The notes beneath the pieces were generated by a model, which was not told the origin of the DNA, did no database searches, and was given only the letters and a program-made list of their open reading frames with translations. From NCBI GenBank assembly GCA_003118195.1, contig BEXV01000417.1, positions 72,766 through 136,765 on the forward strand: DNA of 64,000 nucleotides. The letters run 5' to 3'. Origin of the DNA: Hemicentrotus pulcherrimus. Taxonomy: Eukaryota; Echinodermata; Echinoidea; Camarodonta; Strongylocentrotidae. Within the stretch, counting starts at the first letter, position 1. Each line of letters opens with the position of its first letter. Made by a program: the position numbers and the translations under genes. Positions 1 to 10,320 of this stretch are shown piece by piece.

Positions 1-3000
1 TCAATCTTCACACACCAAGGAGTTTTAGCGGTATTCTGCCAAACTCGTGACAAAAAAACCCTATTTTCGTGCGTGTTAACAACCTTTCGACGGTCAGCGA
101 AGTCATTTTTCTCTTGCCAGACCGGATATTTAATCAGGAAGAAATCGAATTAACTTGTTAGTTTTAACTAGCCAAGAAAGAAGGCGGTCCTGTAAATTGC
201 TTTGAAAATTAGTGTACAGATGACAGGACGTGTTAAGTCAGTATCTGGACAACTGTTGCGAGTTCTCTTACTACCTTCCGTGACTCGACAGTAAATCCAA
301 AGTTTACCTGAACACTTTCCCCACAACCCTTGAACGAATTTAAAACACAGCTAAACCTTCAATCATCATGATTATATAGCTCTCCCTTTACAGTTTTATC
401 GAAAACGAATCGAGACATTAATCCTCGTGAAATCACATGGCATAATTTGTTCACCTTTGAAAATACATCGCAATGTCAATCCAACTTAGTTCTTAGCGAT
501 GTCAATCATTCCAAGAAATAACACTCTAAAGGATTGCTTTTCTTGTCTGACAGTTAATTGCTGTTCTGATTTTGATTTCCCGTGTACCTGCCTTGCATCT
601 CAACATTCTTACATTAAAAAAAAAATACAGGGCAGCGCAGAGGGATCGTACAAGAGTTTGTCTTTGATCGTCGCATAGGAAACCAAGGTTACAAGGACAC
701 CAAAGGTTGTTTCATAAGCATCATGACACACAGGAAGACAGTGCCTTGATTCTGGAACACCATTGGTGCTATAGAGCTCTTGCAACATGACGATGAATCA
801 TTGGCTGAATGTTTCGAAGTTTCAAACAAAACAATGAAAGAGGAGAGAAATGGCGCGGGATGTGACAGTCTGGGAGCAACTGGCAAACAGATGAGGAATC
901 TCATAACATGAACATGATGGACAATTGGGCACATTATCAAATGTCGGGGAAAAAGTGAAAACAGAAGTGCCAGAAGAAGTTACCCTGAAAAAGAGATTTG
1001 ATTAACTTGGTTTGATAAACTGTGGTTGATATTTTATATTACAGGGGCTCCTGCAATCCGTTTTTCGAACAAAATGAAGTTTATAATAGATATGAAAATC
1101 TAAACAAATATAAAAGGGGTTCACTGTCGGTGTATGAGGCGAAGTACAATACATGTTTATCATCATTTATCGTTGAAAGTATAATATGTAAAATTGGTTG
1201 TGTTATCAGTTCTTGTGGGTAGAAGTAACAACATTAAATACCAGAACTTATCTCCTACTAAAGATTATTCTGATAAACTTTGGTTGATAGTTTCTTTGAA
1301 GGGATGGGCTGGGATAGGAAGTGATGGTATACGGGGCAAATAACAAATCCTACTAATTTGTTATTGATGAAACTAATGATGATGCACGTTTTTCAAAGAA
1401 GGGGTTCGGAAGAATTTCTTGAGGTTACAAAACAACTCCCCACAGAGCTCAAAGAAGTAGTCACTCTCGGAATACCCTGGTACATAAAGACATTGATTGA
1501 TGAGTCAACACGTATCTGTTATTGATGAAACTTTTAAAGGCGCTGCATAATCAGCATAACAATCATCTTCATCATCATCATTATTTCTTCTCCTTCTCCT
1601 CCTCCTTTTACTCCTCGTCCATCCTCTTCGTCGTCGTCGTGATCGTCTTTTTCACCTTCACCTTTCCAATCACTAGGACAATATCTAACTGCTCACGAGC
1701 AATTCACACGATATCATTAAGCCCCAAAAATAATTGCAGTATGGATTTCAGAGTGCACCGTTAAAGCTTTAGATTACATCATCTAGGTATGTATAGTCTT
1801 CTATACATCCCATGACACATCGGGTGGCCAAACCGTAGTAGGTCCATGACTAAACCGCACTTAGAACCAGCATCACGAAACGTATTCCGTTTTGCATGGA
1901 ATCATAATATTTTGTCACGACTATATCATGCTCTCTCGATTGACCAAGGCTCCGTAGTAACGTGACATCATATCTTTCAACTAACAAGTCTTGATATGTT
2001 TACCTGAAATGCCAGATAGTCAATTTTCTCACCGTTCATAAAAGCAGGAGTTCCCATCGCAAACCTCATCTGATGCTGAATCATTCTTTCATTTCAGTCA
2101 GATCATTTCATTAGGATATCGGATATGATTTGATTGTCAATGACTTTTCACCCCATAATTAGCCCCCAACACATTATCCTTGCAATTATCGCAATTATCA
2201 CACACAGTGAGCTCATCTAATTGTGTTTCCAATAATCGTTTTGATTTGTGCTCCGATGGTGATGACCAAAGCTATCTATTAACAGCAATTACACTGAGTC
2301 AGAAGATGAATGGCATTACTTGGGCACGGGTTCAAAGAAAATAAAATTGTGTGTGGGCAGGTAGAAACATAATAGGTGAATGACAATCGGTGGACGAATG
2401 TTTGAAGAGATATGAAACATAAAAGGTCACGACGTAGCCGTGACTCCTGAAATTAAGGGTCAAGCGTATTTCCTACATAAAGGTCCTTTTTGAATTCCAT
2501 TTCATTTGAATATTTACCATTGCAAATCTGCCGATAATTATCTCGAATGGTATCATCAGCATCAATGTCAGAATGAACAAATGTCTTGAAATCTTCAAAC
2601 GGAATGAGCTAATCTGTACTAGAATCCAAATGCTTGAACATTGAAAGACAACGATACAACCAGTAGGGGGTGAACACTCATCAGGGATATGAGAGTTATC
2701 CCTGCACTCATCCAACATCTTGACCAGCCTATATTACAATGGCAGCAACATCATGAAAGTGCAAAAACAAATCACGTTGGGCAACTGTACTCAAGTCTAA
2801 ATCCAAACAATGATTGGACAATTATTATGAGATATTCTACTACCTTTTACATGTTTCAAGTGTATGATTCATGAAGGGTGAAGAGGGTGTGTCTCCGAAA
2901 AAATTCTCTCTCAGAAGAAAAAGCGGGGCAATTTCTGACGCTAACCGTCACCGCCCGCTCCGAAAATGGTTTCATCATGATGACGTAATACCTTAACTAG

Positions 3001-3310
3001 GCCTCACGGATCCCCTCCATCTCTCCTATCCCCCTCTCTTCCTATCTGTCTGTATTTCTTTCTTACTCGCTGTCTCTCTCCCTCTCTCTCTCATTCATGT
3101 TCTTTCCTCCATCTTTTTAAAGGTGTAATCATGAATACGCATTCATTCTGTCGAGCTTTTAATGCACCTTGAGTTTAACAAAAACAGCATAAGACCAAGG
3201 TGTTTTAACAAAAACATAAACAATGATGTTATAAAAAGCAAAGTGTTGAATGCATTGTTCATTTTCAGGTTTAGAAAAAGATTTACTTTTAAAGAGTTTG
3301 ACTGACTTAC
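1..3310 (-). other. EGFL6/NPNT: Intron 7, left part (continues off the window)
   Basis: Begins at GTAAGTCAGT next to exon 7. No acceptor with an open phase-1 continuation, no RGD and no MAM-like coding stretch could be supported here. I take the whole segment as intron, with the 3' exons beyond base 1. It has a trinucleotide-rich run (1563-1652, CAT, CTC and CGT units) and a CT-rich run near 3063-3095. Otherwise nothing is recognised. Confidence 0.6.
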
Positions 3311-3442
3311 CGACGATGGTGCATTCCTGTCCATTGCCTACGTAACCTCTATTGCACACACACTTGACCACGCCATCACCAGCTTGACACTTCGCGTTCG
3401 TATCACAGATATATCCTGCATTGGCACATCTATCTTCAGATT
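3311..3442 (-). CDS. EGFL6/NPNT: Exon 7: EGF-like module 5, calcium motif lost
   Basis: 132 bases, phase 1 to phase 1, residues 244-286. Cysteines at 248, 255, 261, 270, 272 and 283 give a full six-Cys EGF, with D-T-N-A-K-C and C-N-R-G-Y-V-G-N-G-Q-E-C. The entry sequence is E-S-E-D-R-C rather than D-x-D/N-E-C. Between Cys3 and Cys4 there is Q-A-G-D-G-V-V-K rather than x-N-x4-Y/F-x, so neither the calcium nor the hydroxylation consensus is present. Vertebrate family members have a calcium-type module here. Acceptor TGATCCAG, donor GTCG|GTAAGT in phase 1, so at least one more coding exon follows, to the left. Confidence 0.93.
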
Positions 3443-4384
3443 CTGGATCAGGAAAGAAGAAAAAACACATTTATAATAGTATTAGATACTTTATAAAAGA
3501 TGGTGAATGCAATTAGTTAACCTATTTTCAAACATTCTGTACTGCTTAAAGTAGCAGCCCATAACAATATAATACATAAAGCATGTGACGATGCTTACGT
3601 CACGCGTACAAACCTATGTTTCAAATGGAAAATATAGAAAATCGAGACATTAAGCCATCTGTCCATAGTTTTATGAAGCAGACAACATTCTTCATATCTC
3701 AAAACTGCATAATTACCTCTTCATGGGTAACAATCTGCGTTGGATTATTGGTTTAAACGAACAAAGGAAACCCAGTCGAAAGAAACAAATCTTCGCCATT
3801 TTTGCCGAGCGTTGACCGGTTTCGACCTAAAATAACCCGATTTGCGAGACTTTGGGTAGAATTGCCAAGGCAAGACTGCTACAAGATAAGAGCTTTACAG
3901 TTTTAATCTCAATCCTGTCTCCCAATTATAGCAATACTATTGCTATTGTTGGTTCATCAAGGAATAAACCTTTGTAATTATTTAGTCAATCGGCGATGAT
4001 TTGAGATTATAAGTGCCAAAAATGCATCGATGATAATCCTAATTATCATAATAATGAGAGGGTTTGCTGACCAGTAGGATACTAACATTCTCCCCAATAA
4101 ACACAATATATTCAGAGGAATTTCAGAGAACAACATTGATCAAGGCCTCTCGCATAAACATAGCAATGAAACAGAATTTACAAGAACAAAAATAAGACGC
4201 GATCTTTATTTCATACAATTACAATCTCGTATTGAGAAATTGTGCAGAAAATGAATCATAACAATATCTTAAGATTGAAAGGGCACTGTCTTCTATTTGT
4301 CGGCATCCCCATAAGAGAAGAGACCGAAAATTTTCACCGTTAATGCCCATTTTTTACAACCGTTTTCATTTAGTTACGTTGCGT

Positions 4385-4567
4385 TCATAAGGAGATGTGA
4401 GTTGGTCTAGCGGTACGTTCACTTGGTCATTTATCTGTCTTCTCCTACAAACTAGCTCATGCCATGCTCAGGCGCACCCCGTTCGAAGCCGAGTCACGTC
4501 TTTCGGAGGTGACGTAAAGGTCGGTCCCCAGACGTAAATAATCATAACGATTGATACAAGACTGCAA
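4385..4567 (+). mobile_element. Probable tRNA-derived SINE
   Basis: A tRNA-like promoter can be read: an A-box-like TGGTCTAGCGG at 4403-4413 and a B-box-like GTTCGAAGCC at 4481-4490, farther apart than in a real tRNA gene. Downstream is a non-tRNA body with GGTGACGTAAAGGTCGGTCC (4508-4527), a motif style I associate with conserved-core SINEs of echinoderms and other marine invertebrates. The element runs into a CA-rich tract. No clear target-site duplication was found. It could not fold as a functional tRNA, given the spacing. Confidence 0.55.
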
Positions 4568-4622
4568 ACACCCACACACCCACCCACACGCACACGCACT
4601 CGGAAATACGCGCGCGCACATA
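4568..4622. repeat. CA-rich microsatellite tail
   Basis: Imperfect CA/CG dinucleotide tract (cacccacacaccc...cgcgcgcaca) directly following the SINE body; it may be the SINE's expanded 3' tail. Confidence 0.6.
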
Positions 4623-4655
4623 CACGTTACGTTCATTACGTTATTGTTACATTAC

Positions 4656-4790
4656 CTGTACATCTAAGCTTCCCAATGATGTATCTGAACTGATATCCCT
4701 CCTGGCAGAGGCACATGTAGTTTCCATATGTGTTGACACATCTCTGGTCCGAGGGGCATTGAACTGTTCCTTCTGCACACTCATCAACAT
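4656..4790 (-). CDS. EGFL6/NPNT: Exon 6: calcium-binding EGF module 4
   Basis: 135 bases, phase 1 to phase 1, residues 199-242 with Asp198 rebuilt at the junction, giving D-V-D-E-C. Cysteines lie at 202, 209, 215, 224, 226 and 241. [12 protein letters not shown] satisfies the beta-hydroxylation and calcium consensus. The last loop ends in a Y-I-I-G-K-L-R-C stretch; the Y-I-x-G-K/R form is shared with the fourth EGF of EGFL6/nephronectin. Acceptor AACTTGACAG, donor TACAG|GTAATG. Confidence 0.95.
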
Positions 4791-7260
4791 CTGTCAAGTT
4801 AATATTAAAAATGAAACACTTATCAACCATTAATAAAAGAAGAATAGCCTAGATTATTTTTGAAAAATCCTTAGCGACATTACTCACTATATAAATAAAA
4901 GTGGAATTTAATCAAGTTAATTGTACGAACAATTCCACCAAAGGGATGAAAGGGATATTATAAGCTAAAAATCAGAATCTCGTATAATCGACTACACAGA
5001 CATAGGATTTGCTATTAAAATGGGGATATCATAATGGGGATTATCATTAAACAAAAGAAAATGTCTCATGAAAGTTCGTTCACCCTGCAATGCCTCGGTC
5101 ACACTCTCTAAACCGATTTCATACGAACTCATAACCGACCGGTTCTTGACCATTCTGCATGGGTTACCTTAATTTGGTGTCGGTTTGGTGTCGTTCTCAT
5201 TTGTATGACTGGGTCACTGGGGTATAATATAATTACATTCTGTAAAGACAGTGCATGGTTATACTGCTTTTAAGAATATTTTAAAATGGTAGGGCCTTCC
5301 CGAAGTTCCCGACTTCACTGTTTGCAGACCAGAAGGGCAAATCTCACAAATGAGAAACATAATGCTTCAACGAAACATGTGAAAGTACAGGAAATGTCAA
5401 TGATTAACGTGTAATGAATAATAACAAATCTTTTCTCCAAAACTCGTGTATTTTTCACGTATCTTAGTTCTTACGAAGTGAGACGCATCTCTGTCCATGA
5501 AACCATTCAAAAAGTACCACGACATGCTATTTTCTCTAAGCTATTTTTTAAACTAAGAACAGCACTACTATCAAAAACGGAGGAACAATCTGACTTCTTC
5601 GAGTCTATTATCTAATCCATGCGTAGACAATTTGACAGACCTAAAAACAACTCGTGTCATTGCCTTTCAACTAGACGCGACGACATTAATAATCCACGTC
5701 CCTTGTGCTTAGTTGTCTCGACATTTAGTAATCAATACAATATTGCTTGATCACTTAATCGCCTCGTAATTTATCCTGTTTCGAATTGATATTTGGGAGC
5801 TATTAGTTCATGTTTTTCTCTTTTAACTTTTCTTTCCCATTCTTCCGTTTTTTGTTCATTCTTTCTGCTTTATTTCTATACCATTCTATAAGAATCGTGA
5901 ATATTTCAAAGAAGTGTTATAAACATGCCTGAGCCATACTCATGGCTGGATCTGCATTATATTACAAAAGAAAAGCGGGTTTTGCTCCTGAAGAAAAAGA
6001 TGCTATGCTTAAAATAAATTAACTAAAAAGATTCATTTCATTTCAATTTCATTAAAAAATTAAACTTGGGATCATACTTTAAGGTCTATACCATTGGTCA
6101 ACAGGTTTCTAAAACAAAATTGGTGATAAATTATCAGGGCTTATTTGTTATCTTTCGTCTCCCATTTCCACATCAGTCTAAGATAATTATATCGGCTGGC
6201 TTCCGCTCTTTAATCTGTTAATTAAAATATAAGATTCTCAAGGCAAAGTGCACCCTGAAACCTTTATAATTATTCTCTCGTTTACAATACCGAGCATCAC
6301 ATAAAGATTATGGCCTTAGAACCTAAACAACTGTTCGATTGTGCTATTTCCATCTTCTCCGCCGTGACACGCATTAGCACATGAGAACTGGTTCCCCTTT
6401 CCGCCCTTACGCTCAGGCCCCTGAATCTAAGCCCGATTTAAACACCCAATTAAAACGGGAATTGTTTTTTTTTTTTTTTTTAAACAGCAAGATATTGCTG
6501 TAATAATGATCGACATTGTCGTTAGTTTGATGGAATATCATTATTAACAAAACGTGGGAATTAATACCTGCTAATTAATCAGAAATTCACCCAAAGTTCG
6601 TCGAACAATTAAAGTCTTTATCGAGCATTATGAGCGACTGGTGATGGTTATCCCTTTCAACTCTATTGCATTTATTTTATGCATGATGCCTTTTAATTGT
6701 GAAATAACTGATCATTTCCTAATAACTAACAAGATTAGGCCTGCCTAGCTATATATTGACTATTTTTGGCCCTAACTAAAATAACTGCCATTTGGACACA
6801 ATTTACCTACTAATTCTAAAGAATATGTCATTGAGCTTTATCCATTTTTACTACTATTTACATGAGGGGTATGCCATATTTAGATTGAATGTATTCATGT
6901 TGTTTCATTTAATCCATTCTTATTGTGTCAAACGTTAAATAAATATATTCTGAATAATTAGTAGTTGAATTAATTGTTATTGAATTGCAAAAGCTCGTAA
7001 TTCCTTCTTGGAAGGCGGTACTAAAGAGCTGATTAGCTTCTGAGAATATCACGCATGGAACGGCTTAGACTAAGTATAATAATGTCCTATTACCGGGTTC
7101 AAAAAGAGGAATGGAATGTCGTCAGCCACATCAATCACCCACTTCTAGATGTATATACTATAATGAACAGAGGCGCGGCGAGCGTAAAGACACTAAGGGG
7201 GCCCAGGTATCATGGAGGGGGTTATCAGGTGCATGGGCGAAGCGCTAAAGAAAGAAAAGG

Positions 7261-7966
7261 TTCCCAAATTAAAAGTAGTTAAAACTGTAAAGTGCTTAAG
7301 TGATATAACGTAAACATTTTTTTATAACCATCTGATACAGCAGGAAGGGGTAAACACACGATGCTGTTTCTTCTGGGAAAATATGTTAAGGATGAATACA
7401 AAATGGAAGATATGTTTTGAACGGAATTTATTACAAGTAAAAGAAAACAAATTGAGAGAATTTAACTTTAAGGTGCTGTATAACTTATTGCCTGTGAAAA
7501 GAAATTTATGTAAATGAAGAATGAGTGAAGACGCGAAATGCAATACTTGTCAGGTAGATGAAGATATGATACATGCATTGGTCACGTGTAGATTAAATTA
7601 AACCTTTTGGGCATACGTTACCTGGTTGTTTAAAAAAGTTTTTCACAAGCATGTTGTCATTAACATTGATCTTTTGATAAAAAATAGCGAAAATAACGAA
7701 ATAGATGATTTTATTACCATAGCTTTTTGGACAGTTTATAAATCGATTTTGTTACGAAATTATAAGGGTGTTGATAATAGAGAATCCAGTTTGAGTTTTT
7801 TATTTGCTTCTGAACTACGAAAGAGACTAGAAGTTAACAGGAAATGTACTGGTAAACCTTTGTTTAGACTTCCTAATGTATTATCTAATTTTGTTTGATA
7901 TTGTGAAATGAAAGTTTTTAGATTATGAATAAATGCTATTGAAAGAAAAAAAAAAGAAAGAAAAGG
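7261..7966 (+). mobile_element. 5'-truncated non-LTR retrotransposon (LINE) insertion
   Basis: The insert carries the C-terminal part of a LINE ORF2 and ends in an A-rich tail (7942-7955). The 14-base sequence AAAGAAAGAAAAGG lies immediately before it (7247-7260) and again at its 3' end (7953-7966), a plausible target-site duplication. Part of this identity could come from the A-rich tail itself. Length about 0.7 kb, plus strand, opposite to the host gene, inside intron 5. Confidence 0.72.
7263..7898 (+). pseudogene. Dead LINE ORF2 C-terminal fragment
   Basis: One continuous reading frame of 212 codons interrupted by a few stops and ending at a natural TGA. It reads like the tail of a reverse-transcriptase ORF: K-L-R-E-F-N-F-K-V-L-Y-N-L-L-P, then a zinc-knuckle-like C-N-T-C-Q-V-D-E-D-M-I-H-A-L-V-T-C, then F-W-A-Y and a final open 90-codon part (from 7626). 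Such C-x2-C-x7-H-x4-C tails followed by a Trp region are typical of several LINE clades; I cannot assign the clade. The stops, one apparently a Trp codon changed to TGA, show it is inactive. Confidence 0.75.
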
Positions 7967-8137
7967 TGTTAGGATAAAGTGCGGGAGGGGGTTATATCAT
8001 CTTCCTTCATGATGCGTTCCACAGTCCTGTACTTCGCCCCACCCCCCCTGTCTCTCTCTCTCTCTCCCTCACTCTCTCGGTGGAGGGAGGGGAGCATGCC
8101 CCCATGTCACCCAACGAGGACCGCTAAATGCACTTAC

Positions 8138-8254
8138 CTAAACAGTGATAGCTGTCTTTGGCGAGTCTTAAACCTGCTGGACAGATACACTCCAGGCGGA
8201 ATCCGTTCTTTCTGCATCCATATGCACATCTACCCGGATAACATCGGCTATCAC
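8138..8254 (-). CDS. EGFL6/NPNT: Exon 5: EGF-like module 3 (short, non-calcium-binding)
   Basis: 117 bases, phase 1 to phase 1, residues 160-197. Cysteines at 163, 168, 172, 181, 183 and 196 follow the short first-loop pattern C-x4-C-x3-C with A-Y-G-C, then E-C-I-C-P-A-G and a final loop with L-A-K-D. There is no D-x-D/N-E motif, so no calcium site. The third EGF of nephronectin and EGFL6 has the same irregular C-x-Y-x-C spacing and the same L-x-L-A-x-D/N tail, making this exon diagnostic for the family. Acceptor TTTTCTTCAG and donor TTTAG|GTAAGTG are strong. A forward-strand open frame overlapping it (7979-8380) is a shadow. Confidence 0.93.
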
Positions 8255-8595
8255 CTGAAGAAAAGGAGGAGGGGATGGAGTAAATATAGAGTAATCAATC
8301 ATAACTGTACGAGGGGTGGTCAGGATAAGATAAGAAGATGTAAGATTGATACTGAAAATATCGATTTGGGAGCTAGTTAAAAGGTAATATACAGAGGTTT
8401 CTTAGCTTGAACTAATACAGGTGGTCTTTTTACATCTTACCTAGATCTATTCAAACGAAGAATAAATTCATGTTAATGGCATCAAGTTATCTAATTAATT
8501 TTAAATGGAAAACACCTTTATTCTGAGGGTAGCAAATGTTTATTCCACACTCACAAACCCCAAATCAAATCTAAGGGATAAATGTTCAAATTAAA

Positions 8596-8868
8596 TGAAT
8601 AATAATGATAACAATAATATTCCGCTTTAAATAGCGCTTAATACAATATCTCTAAGCGCTTTACATAAAACTATTACACCGGTCATTGGATTCAGTGCTT
8701 GATGCACACACTGTGTGCACAATCTCCACTCCCAGGGGAGCATTCCAGCCAGGCGTTACTTGACACTCAAAAACAGTTTGACCAACAATGACGGTGAGCA
8801 CCCTACCGGGTACCCATTTAACACCTGGATGAAGAGTAGCAGATGCTACTGAATATTGGTCGGGACTA
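8596..8868 (+). repeat. Repeat-like block with GCGCTTTAC motif
   Basis: Starts with ATAATAATGATAACAATAAT, then TAAATAGCGCTTAATAC, TCTCTAAGCGCTTTACAT, a CACACTGTG stretch, CTACCGGGTACCCATTTA and ACACCTGGATGAAGAG. This order is the type of dispersed non-coding repeat I recognise from marine invertebrate genomes, but I cannot name a family. A short related piece (GTCTCTAAGCGCTTAACAG) is at 37464-37482. Confidence 0.45.
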
Positions 8869-9361
8869 AAACAATAATTGTTTACGATTTCTTTTTCTTA
8901 TATAGTTGTTTACACACTGACCTTCTTATATGCAACATTAACCAAGCATGCTATCGTTCACTGGTCTGTGGTAGAGAATCACCGAAAGCTCCCGTCATGG
9001 TGGGGGTATATAGGCTTCTAAAAGGTCAATAATCGATCAATCTTCCATTTAATTGATTTCATTATCCTACTTTATCAATAGATTTATTTCCCTAACAATC
9101 CGCAACGGCTAAACGCCTGTTGGGTTTAAAGAGAAACGCGAATGGTCGACAATAGGTTTTAGTTCCACCAGTGAAGCTTGTTGGTATCTCTAGGGAATTA
9201 TTGGGAATAACACTTCATTTTGTGGCAAAAACGAAAAACAGATTGTAATTTCGCCTCGATAAAGACTGTGTTTTTATATTAAGAAAAGAGAACTGTCGTT
9301 TGTGACCAAAATTGGGACAGAGACAATTGGAAAGATGTCTTTTAAAGTAGTCAAAGCCCGA

Positions 9362-9401
9362 GGGTCAATCAGGGACTTGAAAGCAAGTCCCTGGGTCAAT
9401 C
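9362..9401. repeat. 22-base hairpin between 9-base direct repeats
   Basis: GGGTCAATC occurs at 9362-9370 and 9393-9401. Between them is AGGGACTTG, loop AAAG, then CAAGTCCCT (9371-9392), a perfect 9 bp stem. The arrangement looks like a tiny inverted-repeat insertion with a target duplication. Confidence 0.6.
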
Positions 9402-9989
9402 GAGTTTATAACGACCAATCGTTGATGAAAATTCCTTCTGACTCTTGAGCAGTTATATTGAAACGTATTGTATCTGTTGATTTTTACGGTTAAAGGTAAG
9501 ATTAAAATAGTTTAAAGGATTGAAATTCCGAGGAGAGATTGAGGAAACATTATGAGCAATTCATAATGAGAACTCTTTTTACTCTCTGGTTTAAACTTTG
9601 AAATGAAATAAAGTCTGAACAACTGAACTCTAGTCAATCGACTTTTGACAAGTTTGAATGATAAAACAAGCTCATTTGCTGCCACACTCAAACAAGACTT
9701 GCTCGTAGTTATGTGCAATTACCCAGGCAGTAGTCTACCTTACATAAAAAGATATCACGTCGGTGGAATTAGGCATGTTTATATATAATTGTGGTAGTTT
9801 CGATCAGTAATGGTACCAAAAATAGAAGTGCAAGCTTCTTTTTGTAGAAAAGAGATAAGAAAAATCGACTAATGTGAAAAGAATTAATCAGCTAATCAGA
9901 AGGGAAAGCGTTGGGTGAGAGAAAGCAGGTCCATGGAATAAAAGGGGAAATGAAGCGAGAGACAGTTACGACTTACAGAAAGAAAATGA

Positions 9990-10320
9990 GCTTAGGTAGT
10001 AGAGAGGGGAAGAAAGAGAAAGATAATGGAGAAAGGGAAAGATAATGGAGAAAGGGAGAGAAGGAGAGAGAGGCAGAGACAGGGATAGATAGAGAGAGAG
10101 GGGGGTGGAGAAAGAGAAGGGAGACGGGGATGAGGCAGGGATAGAGAGAGAGAGAAAGAGAGAGAGAGAGATAAAGAGAAGGGGAGACGGAGAGAATATG
10201 GTAATATTATAGGCGAGACAAAAATAGGAGTGGAGAAAGAGGTAAAGAGAAGGAGAGGAGAAAAAAATAGAAAAAGAGACGGAAGAGAAAGAAGAGAGGG
10301 AGGAAGAAAAAGTAAAGGAA
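9990..10320. repeat. GA-rich low-complexity region
   Basis: Over 300 bases of purine-rich GA/GGA/GAAA sequence on the plus strand, with a 20-base unit (GATAATGGAGAAAGGGAAA type) repeated in tandem near 10020-10060. No gene. Confidence 0.8.

Larger units (their letters stand above)
3443..4655 (-). other. EGFL6/NPNT: Intron 6 (1.2 kb)
   Basis: Phase-1 intron, the shortest in the window. Its left two thirds are featureless. Its right end carries a tRNA-like SINE (about 4385-4567) and an adjacent CA-rich tract. Confidence 0.9.
4791..8137 (-). other. EGFL6/NPNT: Intron 5 (3.3 kb)
   Basis: Phase-1 intron. Contains a poly(T) run near 6466-6481 and a 5'-truncated dead LINE inserted on the plus strand at 7261-7966. 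The sequence at 5080-5220 has repeated CGGT-type motifs but I cannot name it. The remainder is plain AT-rich sequence. Confidence 0.9.

Noticed and set aside
689..990. Possible acceptor CTTTTTCAG and following open frame near the left edge, minus strand
   Set aside because: Phase 1, required after exon 7, meets a stop in the second codon.
2519..2610. Possible exon ending at CAATG|GTAAAT on the minus strand, with an acidic reading in one frame
   Set aside because: The only acceptors give a stop or the wrong phase for the exon 7 donor, and the peptide matches no linker or MAM feature.
2473..2718. Minus-strand frame beginning with D-E-C and several Cys, suggestive of a sixth EGF
   Set aside because: It lacks the C-x-C pair and correct spacing, has no phase-1 acceptor, and turns hydrophobic. 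Likely chance.
4403..4490. tRNA gene
   Set aside because: A- and B-box-like motifs exist, but the spacing is too long and no cloverleaf or acceptor stem can be formed; SINE is the better reading.
7979..8380. 133-codon plus-strand frame
   Set aside because: Shadow of the EGF3 exon on the other strand plus a CT repeat.
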